64,000 nucleotides of DNA from Nageia nagi (lineage: Eukaryota; Pinophyta): positions 33,604,001 to 33,668,000 of the forward strand of contig JBITNC010000001.1 in assembly GCA_050084985.1 (NCBI GenBank), written 5' to 3'. Every line of letters starts with the position of its first letter. Position 1 is the stretch's first letter. Position numbers and translations under genes: made by a program. The notes below the pieces were generated by a model. That model was not told the DNA's origin and searched no databases. It worked only from the letters and a program-made list of their open reading frames with translations. This document shows positions 35,801 through 46,850 of this stretch, in pieces.

Positions 35801-38800
35801 TGGTGGTTATGCCTTCTATAGCCATCGATGGCTTCAACCCATTCAAAAGTCCTCTTTGTCTTGCTGCACTAATACATCTCCCTAGTGCTAATACCATAAT
35901 TATAAATAGGTATGGTGACAGTGGGTCTCCTTGCCTCAATCTCCTGCTGAAGAATTATTCATAACCACTGAGAATTGTGGTCTTTTATCACACAGCTAGT
36001 TCCAAGACTTTTTATTATTTCGATATAAGTTTTATTTCCACACTGTGCCTGTCATTATTTTGTTATTTTCGAAGTTTCAAGTATACAAATTTATCATCGA
36101 TTGTGGATGGAATACCGTTTACTTGATAGTCATAATTTTTGATTAAGCTATTACAGTTGTCTTGTCTTTGTCCATTTCTACAAGACAGATAATTAAGCTC
36201 CAGCGTCTTTGTACAAATCAATTTTGTGATATCTGATTTAAGTTTTAAGCTACATGTTTCGTCAGCATTAATTTGTTTACCTGTCATTGCCGCTTATTTA
36301 GTCTGACCCTAAGATATTCTTTGTTATTTGCTATATATCATTGCAATTTTTGCAGTTTGAGGTAGGCTAATTTCTGACCATCCCCATTTTTTCTGCTGAG
36401 TTCAGCTAAAAGTTTCATCTTGATTTTTTTTTTGAACTTACCTGGAAAAGCAGTGAATTTGAATCTTTGAAATTTGATTTTCCTTATGTTTGGGTTTGAC
36501 ATAGAATGGTAAAATAATTGTCTACAAACCATAAACAATACCTGCAGCTTGAGGGTGTGACAGTGGGAAAAGGGATACTTTCATGTTGAGGATGTGACCA
36601 TGTCAAGAGATACCCACAAATTGAGGTTGCCATCCAGGCTGCGAAAAAAACCAAATGATCAGGCATATCACCTAGAAGTGATGGAAAAAAACACAGGTTA
36701 AAAAACATAGCTTAGGTGGCTTGGCAAAAACAAATCCATCTTCAGCGCATTTTGCCCTCCAGCTCATATATAGGTGTGTCTTTGTGAAGGTGATTGTATT
36801 GGGCTGGTCTGTTGGTTCACTTCCCTCTTTTTCTGTTGTAAACCCTGCTGTTAGTGCTGTGGTGAATAGTGCAATTGATTCCTGAAGCTGGAAATGTCAA
36901 TTGGCTGCTGCACTATTCACCTGTGTTGTATCTTCTGCAGCTGTGTCCAACACCTTTTGAATGCTGTTGTATTTTTGACTGCTATTGAGTACTGTCATTT
37001 GCTTCTGCAGCAGGATTTCTTAGCTTGTTGTATTGAGATTTTGCTGCAGCAGAATCTCAAGTCATTCACAACGAAAATCCGTGAGTAATTGCGAGTTGGA
37101 TGCCAGCCGAACTTGGAAGGGGGTAAATCCGGCACGGGCGAATTCATGCGATTTTCTGGTGAGTAGTTGGAGCTGAAATCCGCGAAAAACCGGCTGGGGA
37201 GGAAACAGAACCCGATTCAAGGCAAAAAATGACAGACGCGGGTCGGAATCTTCAAAAGATTATATTACAACACCGGAGTCTGAATTGTCTTTGTGATTTT
37301 ATGAATAATAGCAGGACCATCAGGTTTAAGGTTTACCGCGGCCCTAGGGTTTCAAATCCAGCCCCTTCGAGTTGTGGTTGCATCAGGATTCCGTTTTGAT
37401 CTAGGTCTGGGATTTCTATTAGCGATCTTACGGGTTGCATCAGGATTCCGTTTAGAACTTGCACATGAATTGGGTTTTGTTTTCAAATTTTGCTTAGTCC
37501 CGGCACCATTCATAGATTTAGGGTTTAGGCCTTTAGCGGATGGTTTCGATTTGACTTAATAATTCTCTGGAAAATGGTTTTCTCAGTTTCTACTCCATGG
37601 TGACCAGAATTTAAACTCAATTCCTGTTGTTCATTGCTTGATTCAGCTAGCGTTGAATTTCGGAATTGATCTTCGTTGTTTTGAGATTTACATTCTTCCT
37701 CTTCATTTACAAACCTCAATTCTGCTGGTGATTTTCTCGTAGAAGAGGAATACTTAACTGATTTAAGACACTGCCAGCAAGGGAGTCGAGCAGGCAAGAG
37801 CATACTATAGCATCCAAATCCAACTCTAGCATTTGCATTTGTCACATTGCTGAAAACATATTTCCCTTCTGCAGGGGTAGCAAGGGCATTCAAAGAAGAA
37901 AACATAAGCAAAAGATAAGATATGATATATGACGAATGAGGTTAATATTATTTTAATATTAGTTTGTCGATCTAATTTTCAATGACAAAAGAGTTAGTAT
38001 GAGATTAGGAGTTTATTATAATAAATAGGGCGGGGTCAACATCAAAGTAACTGAAAATGGAAAGTATGTTGAGAGTCCAACTCACTGAAAGATGGCACGT
38101 GTAGTGTGTCTTTCTATTTCCATCCCCTTTAACTTCACCAACAAAACTAACGCCGTGGTTAAGTGGGAATTAACGAGGTGGCTCTGTTGTCAGAGAAATT
38201 AAGTAACTGACAACAATAATCTTGTAAAATGCATTTCTCATAAGTGGTGATGATGATATTTATAATTTTCTTTCTTTTGAAGAAATATAACAATATAGCA
38301 AGTTTAAATTAGTTTATCGTAAGCTGCATTGCTTGTAAAATAGTTATTTTTTTTTTTAAGATAAGCATTAAAATAATTTAGTGCTGAAGGTTAGGATGAT
38401 CTTATTTAAAAAATTAGTTATAATTTAAAATTATATTAGTAGAGTGGGTTGCTGAAGATGCAGAACCTATCTTCACTGAGTGGACATTGAGCGTTTTGAG
38501 AGGGAAGCTGCATCTGATGGTTAGGATGATCATATTTAAAATGTTCATTTTTTTTGTCGAGTTTTTTCCGAGTACTCTCTGAGTTACCAAGTATTCGTGG
38601 AATTTTTTCTGTCCAAGTAACTCCCAAGTCTGAGTTTTCCAACTATGATTCAGACAATTAATTTAATCTATAAATATTTTACTTTAATTCAATGTCGGTT
38701 TTAATTTTAATGCATTTCGATTAATTCATTTATAAAAATGTTAATGGCTATACAATTACACTTGTGAACACTTGTATTAATTTCTATATTATAAAAGCAA

Positions 38801-41800
38801 TAAAAGACAAGTTTTAAATATTAGTTTTTAAATTAATTGAGTTTGGTAACTTTTATATGATCCCTTCCTAACCAAAAGTAGATGCATATAAGTTTTTGAT
38901 ACATATAAGTAATTTTGATATGCTAAATGTAACCTCAAATTCTAGATATACATTATCAAGTTAAAGTTTATCTTTTCTTGATGGATGGGTTATCATTATA
39001 ACATGTTTTTCTAAATGTATTTCATGCTTCTATACTTTTTTTTCTTTGATAATATAAAATTCTTGAAAGTATATATTATTATTTCTCAAACTTGTACTGC
39101 AAAAATCTGACATAACAAAACTAATTAGGAAAGTACAAATTCACTCAAGTAATGGAAATGCTGAAGTGTTGTCCCTCTTTAGATCTGAAGCAAATGGTTC
39201 CAGCACTTTAATCTTTAAAATGTATTTCTTAGTTTAGATGTGATTTGGGGTCTTTGCCATGTTTGAGATTGTGTGTGCTTCCAAGATGATACCATGAAGG
39301 ACTAACCAGATTGATCTTAATGTCTTTTTTTACATTCTGAGGAACCAAAGTCAAAATTTGTGCTGGTTTATGGTATGTGTATGTTCCATGTTGTGCAAAA
39401 GGTGCATCTGAAATCTGAGTTTTGCACATATGAAGTATCAAATGGAAAGTTTTTGATCTGAAACAAAGAGGGTTTCTTGTGGATAATGTTGTAATGCATT
39501 ACGTTTCAGCTGCGGTTATATGTGGCTTCCACTCATGGGGTGTTTCTCTCAAGATTTGGAGGCCAATTTGTGTATTAACCTGAAATAGGGTGGTAGAAGT
39601 TTTTGGGTGTCAGGAGGAAGCATTTCGACTTTCAATTATCACTTCATTTTATATAAATTAAAATTGTTATGGTCTCTCCACCTTTCTTCCGGTTTTTTCT
39701 ATTCTAGCAAGTTTGGTTGTTCATATCATTTGTTTTTATTGGCCAGAGCAAAAACAATTTCACCTGTGACAACTACATTATAGATCAGATAGATAGATGG
39801 CGGAATATTAGTTAGTCTAAAACTGTCATATTGTTATCTGTAATTGAAAGTATTTATTTGTAACACCTTTTACACTGAGCTATCAATGTATACTTATTGA
39901 CCACCTTGTTTTTTAACAACTTTTACACTGATTTATCAATGTCAAAAAATTCAAATGTTATGATTTCATTCATGAATGTTGCAGACAGCCAGGGCAGGAC
40001 TGCATTGCATTGGGCTGCAGATCGAGGTCAGTTGGAAATTGCTGATATTCTTGTTAAACGAGGAGCAGATGTCAATGCTAAGGTGCGTACCAATTCTATC
40101 AGGGTTGCCTATTCCAATGCTATTTTGCCTTGTTATTCGTCACGTATGATAACAGTTAGTATCATGTCTAAGAATGGGTTGAAGCATGACTGGAAAATTA
40201 CTAAATAGAAATATTTGATTGTCACTGGTTGATCAATTTACAGCCTTAAGGTATGCCACTTGTTAGTAATTCATAAAATCTCATGTGATCCAACTAGCTA
40301 TATGAGTTTGAAATGATGAATGGAATTTATTCCCCACTGCTAGATAAATGACAAATGTATTCCATTGTGCTATAGCTTATCACTGTGATATGATACTGTA
40401 TATCTACCTATCTCTATCTGCCAAATGATACTATCAATGTTTGTATCTATATTGGCCGCATAGTGATCTGTAATGACTTTCCAAAACTCATCACATACAG
40501 ATTTCTCAAGTTGTTTAACTTATGAGAATTGGAGTAGGAAACCTGTCTCGGGAAGAAAAACCCCAGCAACAACCAAAAGTTCATCTTATAAATGGAAAAA
40601 ATAAAAAAAATACACCATCAACACCAATATTGCCCTTCCTCCAGAAGTACCTCTAAGAGAACAATACTATGGCCTCCAAAACAAACATGGAATAGCCTCA
40701 CACAGTGCTCTCCAAAATGATGATAATGGTGCCTATTCTCCGTACAACATTTGCACCGACAAGATCCTTCCTATGTTCTCCCACTCTCTCTTCTCAACAT
40801 TTTTCCATCTCTCCTTGTTCTTCCTTAACCTCCTTTTATATGATTTCAATACAATAAACAAGTCTTGCCATGTGCTCCTCGCAAATTCAATATTGGTGGT
40901 AGGTAAGTTGTTTTTGTTTTATAGCTAATAAAATATTAACTCCAAACAAACCAAACACTATTTTAAAACACCTAAACCATCATATAGAGGTGCATAGATT
41001 TTAGAAGTGCCCTGTGGTAAGTTGAGCATTGAGAGCATGGTCAAGCCCAGTTTGATCGCCTACCATTGGAATTCGTTGGTGCCATTGAGGGTGCTGCACG
41101 TTGGATCTCATTCAGACTACAACTGGAACCTTGTTGTGCTGTCGTTTTTTTTGGCGCCATTGTTATTGCTGCCTCCATACTGTCTTTGACCATGACTCCA
41201 CTTGGCTGCCCCTTTGTGGAACCTGCTTTACCTTGTTGGCTGACATCATCATCATTTTGCATGCCCAAGTCTGCCCTTTGATCATTAACCCTGCCAATGT
41301 GCCCTCGCACTAGGCTGATGATGTGTTTACTGGGTCTCACTAAGTACAAGGGTGGTTTCAAACTGATTTTGTTTCACCTTTTCAATTTTATTTATCCCCT
41401 CAACACTTTAAAAGACCATATCTCCTACACTGGGGATCGAATTTTCATGCCATCGAAGATGTTGGAGAGAAGAAGAGAACAACTTGAGAAAATACTCCTT
41501 ACAAGTTTTCAAGGATTCATTTTTGGATCACTCCTCCCCACTAAGGGAGCTTTTGGTCCATAAAAGCATCTAAGATAAAGAAATGAGGTGAGGGTCAAGT
41601 CCCCTCACCTGATCAACTTTGAACCATTTGGCTTTCTGTGGATGTTGGCCTTTCAATCCAACAGGCCAAATCTCATGTGTGCCACTAAATGAAGTTCTAT
41701 TTTCTGTTTTCTTTTCCAAAACCACATCTTTAGATAACAATCCATATGCTGAGGTGCTAAATCATCAACTGATGGTAAATTAGATTCTTTCTCATCTGTA

Positions 41801-43547
41801 ATCAATGCTGTCTCATACAACTTTGTGTTCTTAACGTTCACAACTGAATATATCTGTAATCAATGCAAGATCCAAGCGAAATGCATTTTTAGTAGGGATT
41901 ACCATGAAAATTACTAAATAGCAATTTTAGTAGGGATTCCCATAAAAATTACTAAATAGAAATATTTGATTGTCACTGGTTGATTAATTTACGGCTTCAA
42001 GGTATGCCACTTGTTAGTAAATCAGAAAATCTCAAGATCCAACTAGCTATAAACTCATATTGATGAATGGAATTTATTCCCCACGGCTAGCTAAATGTAT
42101 TCCATTCTGCTCTAGCTTACCATTGTGACATGATACTGTTTATCTACCTATCTATAGTTGCCAAATGATACTGTCAACCTACGTATCTGTATCTGCCACA
42201 TAGACTATCCATGTGCTGTCTGAGAGGCTTTTGATGTTAAGCATTTAAATATTATTGACTTTATGGGATTCTCATGAAAATGTCTTGATAAAAATGAAAC
42301 TTCTTCCTTTAGCTTTGATCATTCACTCCAAAAGCTTTCTCCATTATTCACAGTACTAGTAGACCAAATAAAAATATATGAAGAAAGGCCCTTCTAGAAA
42401 TAGGATGGAATAAATTCAAGATACAGTAATTGCTCTTCTTTATATTAATATTATGGTCAGAAGCTGCCTGCAATGCTTCTGTGGACAGACTGCAATAAAT
42501 TAAATTAGTAACTTGTATATCCAACTAAATTCCCTTTCCTATCAAATAGTTCTACCTATACAAATCTCTTCTGAATGTTACCATCTACCGAAACATTCTA
42601 ATTGGCTTGTCATTATTTTTTGTGTACATTGGTTTTAGATGAAAATAAAAATATGAAAATACAAAAAGATTAAAAGTTTAAACAATATCATAAGAATGTA
42701 GTCTGGCCTGTCATTATTTAAAAGGAAGAAAATGGAAATACAAAAAACAGTATCATAAGAATGTAGTTTATTTAATATCATAAAAGAAAAATTGAAATAA
42801 AACTAAAATAGATTATGACAAACATTATATAATTAGAATGATCCTTTGTGAATTAAAGACTTCAAAAAGACTTCGTATCTAATATAATGGTAGAGTATAA
42901 TTTTATTCTGGATAAGAAAACTATCAAAGAATTTTAATATGGATCACCATATTACGTAAAAAAAAGTAAATAGTCTGATAATACAGCAATATAACAACTA
43001 TTTGAAACCTTTTGGCATTTTTTATTATTATTATGTTAGAGGAGTTTTTTTCCTGAACTTTTTGGGTCTGTCATGGGTGCTCACAGACCCTGTGCGTGAC
43101 ATTTGGTGCATATCTCTGTTTGTAGAGGGTGGGATTTGGACTGAGATTCTATTTACAACTGGGAGTTTTCATACCCAAGGTTCTTCAACTCCCCTAACAA
43201 GTGGAGATGAAACCTTTTGGCATGTTGTGTAGTTGAGACATGGAATGCAAAATAATGCATGCTTATCCCAAATGTGTTTTTTTTTCAGTTGTCTTTTATC
43301 ATAGGATTTGATGGTTGTGTGATGCATGTGAGAAAAGTTTAATTATACGGAGAGTAACTATGTTCAATTGTTGTATTAGGACATGGAAGGGCAAACCCCT
43401 CTTCATTATGCTTTTGTTTGTGAGCGGGAGGATATTGCGAGGTACTTAATTGACCATGGTGCAGATGCTTCTATAAAGGACAATGATGGTGATACCCCAC
43501 TTGGTATCTGTCCCAAAAAATGGAGCTGGATGAAGGACAATGCATGA
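29180..43547 (+). CDS. Ankyrin-repeat acyl-CoA-binding protein (ACBP1/ACBP2 class), six exons
   Basis: Spliced gene, join 29180..29823, 33368..33473, 33583..33689, 33955..34046, 39985..40082, 43380..43547: 1,215 bp, 404 residues. All introns are GT-AG and phases fit. The start is MGDWLELLQS; this matches the family N-terminus and is the first in-frame ATG. Residues 8-31 form a membrane anchor. Residues 50-150 are an acidic Lys/Glu linker with two 14-residue repeats (85-98, 99-112). The ACB domain is about 155-245, with YGLYK at 188-192, K214-W215 and K232-Y233. Ankyrin-like repeats are at 287-316, 317-349 and 350-382. The family binds acyl-CoA esters at the ER or plasma membrane and uses the ankyrin part for partner proteins; Arabidopsis ACBP1 and ACBP2 are about 340-355 residues, so the linker is long here. 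No frame damage is seen. Confidence 0.95.
29824..33367 (+). other. Intron 1 of the acyl-CoA-binding protein gene
   Basis: 3.5 kb, GT donor and AG acceptor (GCAAG|GCATGC). No gene inside. A segment from about 31,262 (TGTCTCAAAA) to about 32,147 (TTCAACA) has a TATA-like CTATATAAGAGG at 31,623 and could be an old solo LTR, but no target duplication was found. Confidence 0.8.
33368..33473 (+). CDS. Exon 2: second half of ACB domain
   Basis: 106 bp encoding HAWQRLGTMSPEAAMQKYIT and the end of the domain to K250. The acceptor restores W215. The donor AAA|GTAAGC is phase 0. The contact residues K232 and Y233 of the ligand-binding bundle are here. Confidence 0.95.
33583..33689 (+). CDS. Exon 3: linker between ACB and ankyrin parts
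   Basis: 107 bp after a 109 bp intron (polypyrimidine tract TTTTTTTAG). Encodes KSRKQDEESS... GPVFSTFVSYEG. The GPVFS-type stretch before the ankyrin region is typical of the family. Donor AC|GTGAGC leaves two bases of a Thr codon. Confidence 0.93.
33955..34046 (+). CDS. Exon 4: degenerate first ankyrin repeat
   Basis: 92 bp after a 265 bp intron (acceptor CACAG). Encodes RLEIIHSYASEGDVTGLLQV... to DLK. It matches the ankyrin helix spacing loosely. Donor AAAG|GTGCAT leaves one base of the next Asp codon. Confidence 0.93.
35500..35965 (-). pseudogene. LINE reverse-transcriptase fragment in intron 4
   Basis: Minus-strand RQGDPLSPYLFIIMVLALGR (about 35,939-35,880) is the QGDPLSP reverse-transcriptase block of L1-type plant LINEs. 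Downstream LNLYKN and the frame containing KTKTFFHKHGK (to about 35,500) fit the region after the catalytic block. It is short, frameshifted and lacks endonuclease, so it is a 5'-truncated dead copy. Confidence 0.85.
36861..36921. repeat. Small stem-loop
   Basis: GGTGAATAGTGCA (36,861-36,873) pairs perfectly with TGCACTATTCACC (36,909-36,921). ATTGA and TCAAT extend the pairing inside the loop after a bulge. It lies within an intron; the function is unknown. Confidence 0.8.
37090..37911 (-). pseudogene. GC-rich segment with antisense ORF, possibly a captured gene fragment
   Basis: This 0.8 kb block is clearly GC-richer than the intron around it. On the minus strand an ORF from 37,911 to 37,525 (128 codons, starts MLMFSSLNALATPAEGKY, Ser/Asn/Glu-rich later) overlaps a second frame with a repeated SKRNPDAT motif (about 37,545-37,365). 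I do not recognise either. The start resembles a plastid transit peptide only in composition. It may be a gene piece carried in by a transposon, or an old 5' exon of an antisense gene. Confidence 0.35.
38540..38642 (-). repeat. Dispersed repeat copy (pair of 53,593-53,700)
   Basis: On the minus strand this reads TTGGAAAACTCAGACTTGGG... ACTCGACAAAAA. It is similar to 53,593-53,700 on the plus strand (TTGGAAAACTCGGACTTGGG... CTTGACAAAAA). It is a short repeat family, unclassified. Confidence 0.65.
39985..40082 (+). CDS. Exon 5: ankyrin repeat
   Basis: 98 bp after acceptor TTGCAG. Encodes DSQGRTALHWAADRGQLEIA and on to NAK (residues 317-349), a near-consensus ankyrin repeat (G-TALHWAA, LL/ILVKRGADVNA). 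Donor AAG|GTGCGT is phase 0. Confidence 0.96.
40190..40475 (+). repeat. Intron 5 direct repeat, copy 1
   Basis: Shares TACTAAATAGAAATATTTGA, TATGCCACTTGTTAGTAA and GAATGGAATTTATTCCCCAC with copy 2 at 41,940-42,210, offset 1,751 bp. No LTR-type ends were seen. Confidence 0.88.
41940..42210 (+). repeat. Intron 5 direct repeat, copy 2
   Basis: Second copy of the 40,190-40,475 repeat with scattered substitutions and small gaps. It is preceded by its own short duplication of TACTAAATAG (about 41,910-41,955). Confidence 0.88.
43380..43547 (+). CDS. Exon 6: last ankyrin repeat and C-terminus
   Basis: 168 bp from acceptor TATTAG to TGA. Encodes DMEGQTPLHYAFVCEREDIA and on (residues 350-382), then a partial repeat ending WSWMKDNA. 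The end with a W-x-W-M motif fits the family C-terminus, so the gene looks complete. Confidence 0.96.
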   Translation, partial: DMEGQTPLHYAFVCEREDIARYLIDHGADASIKDNDGDTPLGICPKKWSWMKDNA

Positions 43548-45050
43548 TAGGTCCATTTTCTGATTCTATCTTGAAACTCAGTACAGCTGGTGCATTTATT
43601 AGTATATAAATGAGATGTATATTTTGTCACATGAAATGCTACAAACTAATAGAAGCAATATATGTGGGGTTTATTTTTGTATAATACCAGTTATAATGTG
43701 ACAACATCATGTTTGTCTGCTTTGGTCATCCATTATTCTTACCATGAGATGTATAGTTTATTGTTGTTTGATATGATGTCGTAATCTCTCTATACATATT
43801 TATAAAACGTTTCTGCGTTGTAAGATGCAGTATGACTGCGGAGAGAATTGCGGAAAACTTTGGGAAAAATCTGCCTTCAATAAAAGATTGTTCTGTTTGG
43901 TTGCCGTTGTTATCCATTGTTCTTGCCATGATGTGTATAGTTTATTGTATTTGGATATGGTGATATAATCTCTTCATACATATTTATGAGATTGTCTCTA
44001 TTAGAAAACACGGTATTGATGCCAAATGTTTTCTAATAATTTACTACATTAAGTTGTTCAAAGTAGCTAGATTCTTTACTTGAATGACCTTTGATTAGCT
44101 AAAGAATTTTATAAGTTTTTCATTGAATAGAAAACACATTATGGAAAACTTTGGGAAAACTCTACACCTAATAGTTGAATTTTCTGTTGAATGGAAAGAG
44201 TATTAGTGACTTTCCACTTCCTGCTAAACTAGTCAAAATTTCCTGTAATGTAATTTATAAGGATAACCGAATCTAACAAGATCTTATTTATTTGCAAATG
44301 AGTTTCAATAAAAAGGAGGATTACATAAGGTAACATCAAGCAAACATCAAGTATTTCTGTTTGCTGCAATAAATAAAAGCAAGCAATTTCGACTGTTGCT
44401 GTTAGCTGCAGTGAAAGCAAATAAGCAATGATTATATATAGGTTTTTTGGGAGCTACCCTGTACAAGGCATTGTTGATACCACTGGAAGGCATTAGTATT
44501 ATATAATCCCTCTACTTTCTATGGAGTTGCAGAATGAGGTGTAAATGGTTAGTCACTGTGTTAAAGCTGGAAAAATACTTAAAACAATTTAAATGAAAAG
44601 GTGCAGTGTTTAAAGGTGGGATAAACAAACCTCTATGCTTCGTACTGTTCACATTTTTTATTTACTCAGAATTTTCAAGGCATTAATGGCACTAGTTCTT
44701 TGTATGGTCTTCAAGAACGAGGTGAAAAAAATAGGCGTTATGGTAAAACTGGAAAAATGCTCCTCTTCAAAGGAAAAGTTTCGGAAGTCAAAATTGATCA
44801 CTTATTATGCTGTCGTTAAGGGTGGGATGAGCAAACCTCCATGTTTCATTCTGTGCCATGCATCTTTCTCAGAAGTTGGAATTTGCAAGTTTCGTTGTCT
44901 GAAATTCTCAAGTATTCAAATTTCAGAGTGTAACGGTCTCTTCGTATTATCAGAGTCATGATTCTCAAATTGTATAAACAATCAATGCATAGGAATGGTT
45001 GCATAAACTATCATTCCAATCAACAGGTAGTGCATAAGCAATCATTATGA
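43548..45050. other. 3' flank of the acyl-CoA-binding protein gene with local duplications
   Basis: The 3' untranslated region should start here; an AATAAA lies near 43,877. Two imperfect repeats follow: TCCATT(A/G)TTCTT(A/G)CCATGA...TGTATAGTTTATTG at 43,728 and 43,913, and AACTGGAAAAATGCTC/AGCTGGAAAAATACTT-type units at about 44,535-44,650 and 44,718-44,860. No second gene is supported. Confidence 0.6.
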
Positions 45051-45279
45051 AAGAGAAACAAAGAGTCATACATTTTTTACTTTTATTAATTAAATTTTAT
45101 TTTTTTTTAATGTTTTGGTTAACATTAATAAAGGTAAAATCAACGTTTAACATCTTTTAAATCTATTGATTTGTAGGATCTATCAAGTGTTTTAAATATC
45201 AACAATGTAGGGAGTGGGAGTAGAACTTGAAACCTGTAACGTGGGTGTTTTTACATCTCATTTGTCTACCAACTCCCCT

Positions 45280-45600
45280 ACAAAATTTGTTAAGTTACAG
45301 TTTGAAGGTTTTAACAAACATTATTATATTTGTGTTTGATTTGGTTCTACAATTTTATTTTAATGATTTATTTTTGTTGGGTAGGTTCTAGGAATTGTGG
45401 TCAATTGTCTTTGGGAGTATGCTTTTTTTTTCTTGGAATATGTACTCATTGTTCAATATCTTTATGTATATAAGAAACAATTATCCAAATACTTAATTGA
45501 TATATGTATTTACTTTTGAACAAACTTTGATAAATCCTACAAACTGATCAGTTTAAAAAAGATGTTAAAAAATTATTATCTAACCATATTTCATAATAGA
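45280..45600 (+). repeat. Dispersed repeat, copy A
   Basis: Contains CAATTGTC(T/C)TTGGGAGTAT and TACTTAATTGATATAT. Similar sequence occurs inverted at 46,640-46,850 and in direct orientation at 54,408-54,505 plus 55,845-56,005. The family is unclassified. Confidence 0.8.
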
Positions 45601-46639
45601 TCAGATAAGAGTACATACTTGGCTGAGTGGCAATTTAGTGGATGTTTATTGTTTGTTGCTTAAGAAATTATGGGAAGTGATGTAGGGGACATTGATGCAT
45701 GGGCTGTGGTCTCTGCTTGCTTGGATTTGTCTGTATCATAAGATTTTTGATTGAAGAAGCATTTACAATACTTTTACCATGTTTTGATGATGTAATTTAG
45801 TATCTGCAAAGACCTTGATATATAGTATTGGATCTGTGACATTAAGATTACCGAGAATAAAAAACTAAAATAATGGTAATGATGAAGAGAATTTTTATCG
45901 AGTGAATAAATATGACATGATATATTTTAAATGTTTACATTTGCTGTCCTTGAGATTTTTGGGGCTGACGTAGTGCACTACATCTCAAATTATGTGGATG
46001 AAATGGTGGTCTTCAGCATAAAATCTGTTGATAATCTAACCTAATGCAGGTTAAACATTTTAATAAAAAATTAGTAAAAAAACTTAAATTGAATATATGC
46101 CAGTAAAATCCTCAATCTTATTCAATGTGGAGCATGGACTGTTGTTGAACTGTACAATTCCCAAAAAATCCTACACCTCAAGCAAAAAAAGGTTTGGAGC
46201 AATTTGGAAATTCTTCAATCAGCAAATAATGAATTGAAAAATAATAAATATCTCAACAATTTACGTAATAATATGAACGGATACATTATAACCGTTAGAT
46301 GATACAAGATTGATACTATAGACATTGAGTTTGCAGAATTAGCAAGGATTACATGTATCCCAATGAAGATAGGCTTTGGTCCCACATAATAGAAACTAAT
46401 TGGAGACAACAATGAAGTGAATAAAATAGAAGCTATGTCAAACCTAATATCTGACCATTGGAGTCTTCAAGACTCATTTTGAAATTTGCATTATAGTTGA
46501 ATACACTACATATCAATTTCTTTCTTGCGGTATTTTTTTAAGATTTTATGTATATTTTTGATGTGTGATTTGATTTATAATTATTTTGTTATAAATTAAT
46601 AAATAATAGATAGATAAATAATTGTTTTTTAATGTCTTG
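45601..46639. other. Spacer between inverted repeat arms
   Basis: About 1 kb without a gene; only short ORFs and AT-rich sequence. It separates repeat copy A from the inverted copy B. Confidence 0.5.
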
Positions 46640-46850
46640 TTAAATTTATTGATTTGTAGGATCTATCAAAGTTTGTTTAAAAGTAAATATATATTCAATT
46701 AAGTATTTAAATGATTGTATCTCATATAAAGAAAAATATTTAACAATGTATAAATATTTCAAGAAAAACAAGAATACTCCTAAGGACAATTGATCACAAT
46801 CACTCTAACCCATCTAATGATAATAAACAATTAAATAAAAATTCTATAAC
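46640..46850 (-). repeat. Dispersed repeat, copy B (inverted)
   Basis: Reverse complement of about 45,395-45,560 (AGTATTTAAATG / CATTTAAATACT-type core, ACTCCTAAGGACAATTGATC at the far end). Together with copy A it makes a large imperfect inverted repeat. Confidence 0.78.

Larger units (their letters stand above)
34047..39984 (+). other. Intron 4 of the acyl-CoA-binding protein gene
   Basis: 5.9 kb. Contains a LINE reverse-transcriptase fragment (about 35,500-35,965, minus), a 13 bp perfect stem-loop (36,861-36,921), a GC-rich segment with an antisense ORF (37,090-37,911) and a dispersed-repeat copy (38,540-38,642). The rest is AT-rich with nothing recognisable. Confidence 0.85.
40083..43379 (+). 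other. Intron 5 of the acyl-CoA-binding protein gene
   Basis: 3.3 kb. Contains a ~280 bp direct duplication (40,190-40,475 and 41,940-42,210). Between the copies is 1.4 kb of somewhat less AT-rich DNA with no supportable ORF. A smaller duplication around CATAAGAATGTAGT lies near 42,685 and 42,750. Confidence 0.85.

Noticed and set aside
36861-36921. Stem-loop as a microRNA precursor
   Set aside because: The stem has only 13 perfect pairs plus a few more; this is too short for a plant precursor without expression data.
41041-41361. 106-codon minus-strand ORF in intron 5, with overlapping plus-strand ORFs
   Set aside because: Several frames are open at once in less AT-rich DNA. No domain is seen and the ORF sits in an intron between duplicated segments.
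44635-44961. 108-codon plus-strand ORF after the acyl-CoA-binding protein gene
   Set aside because: It lies in a locally duplicated AT-rich region, shows no motif, and the homologous repeat unit at 44,535-44,650 has no matching ORF.
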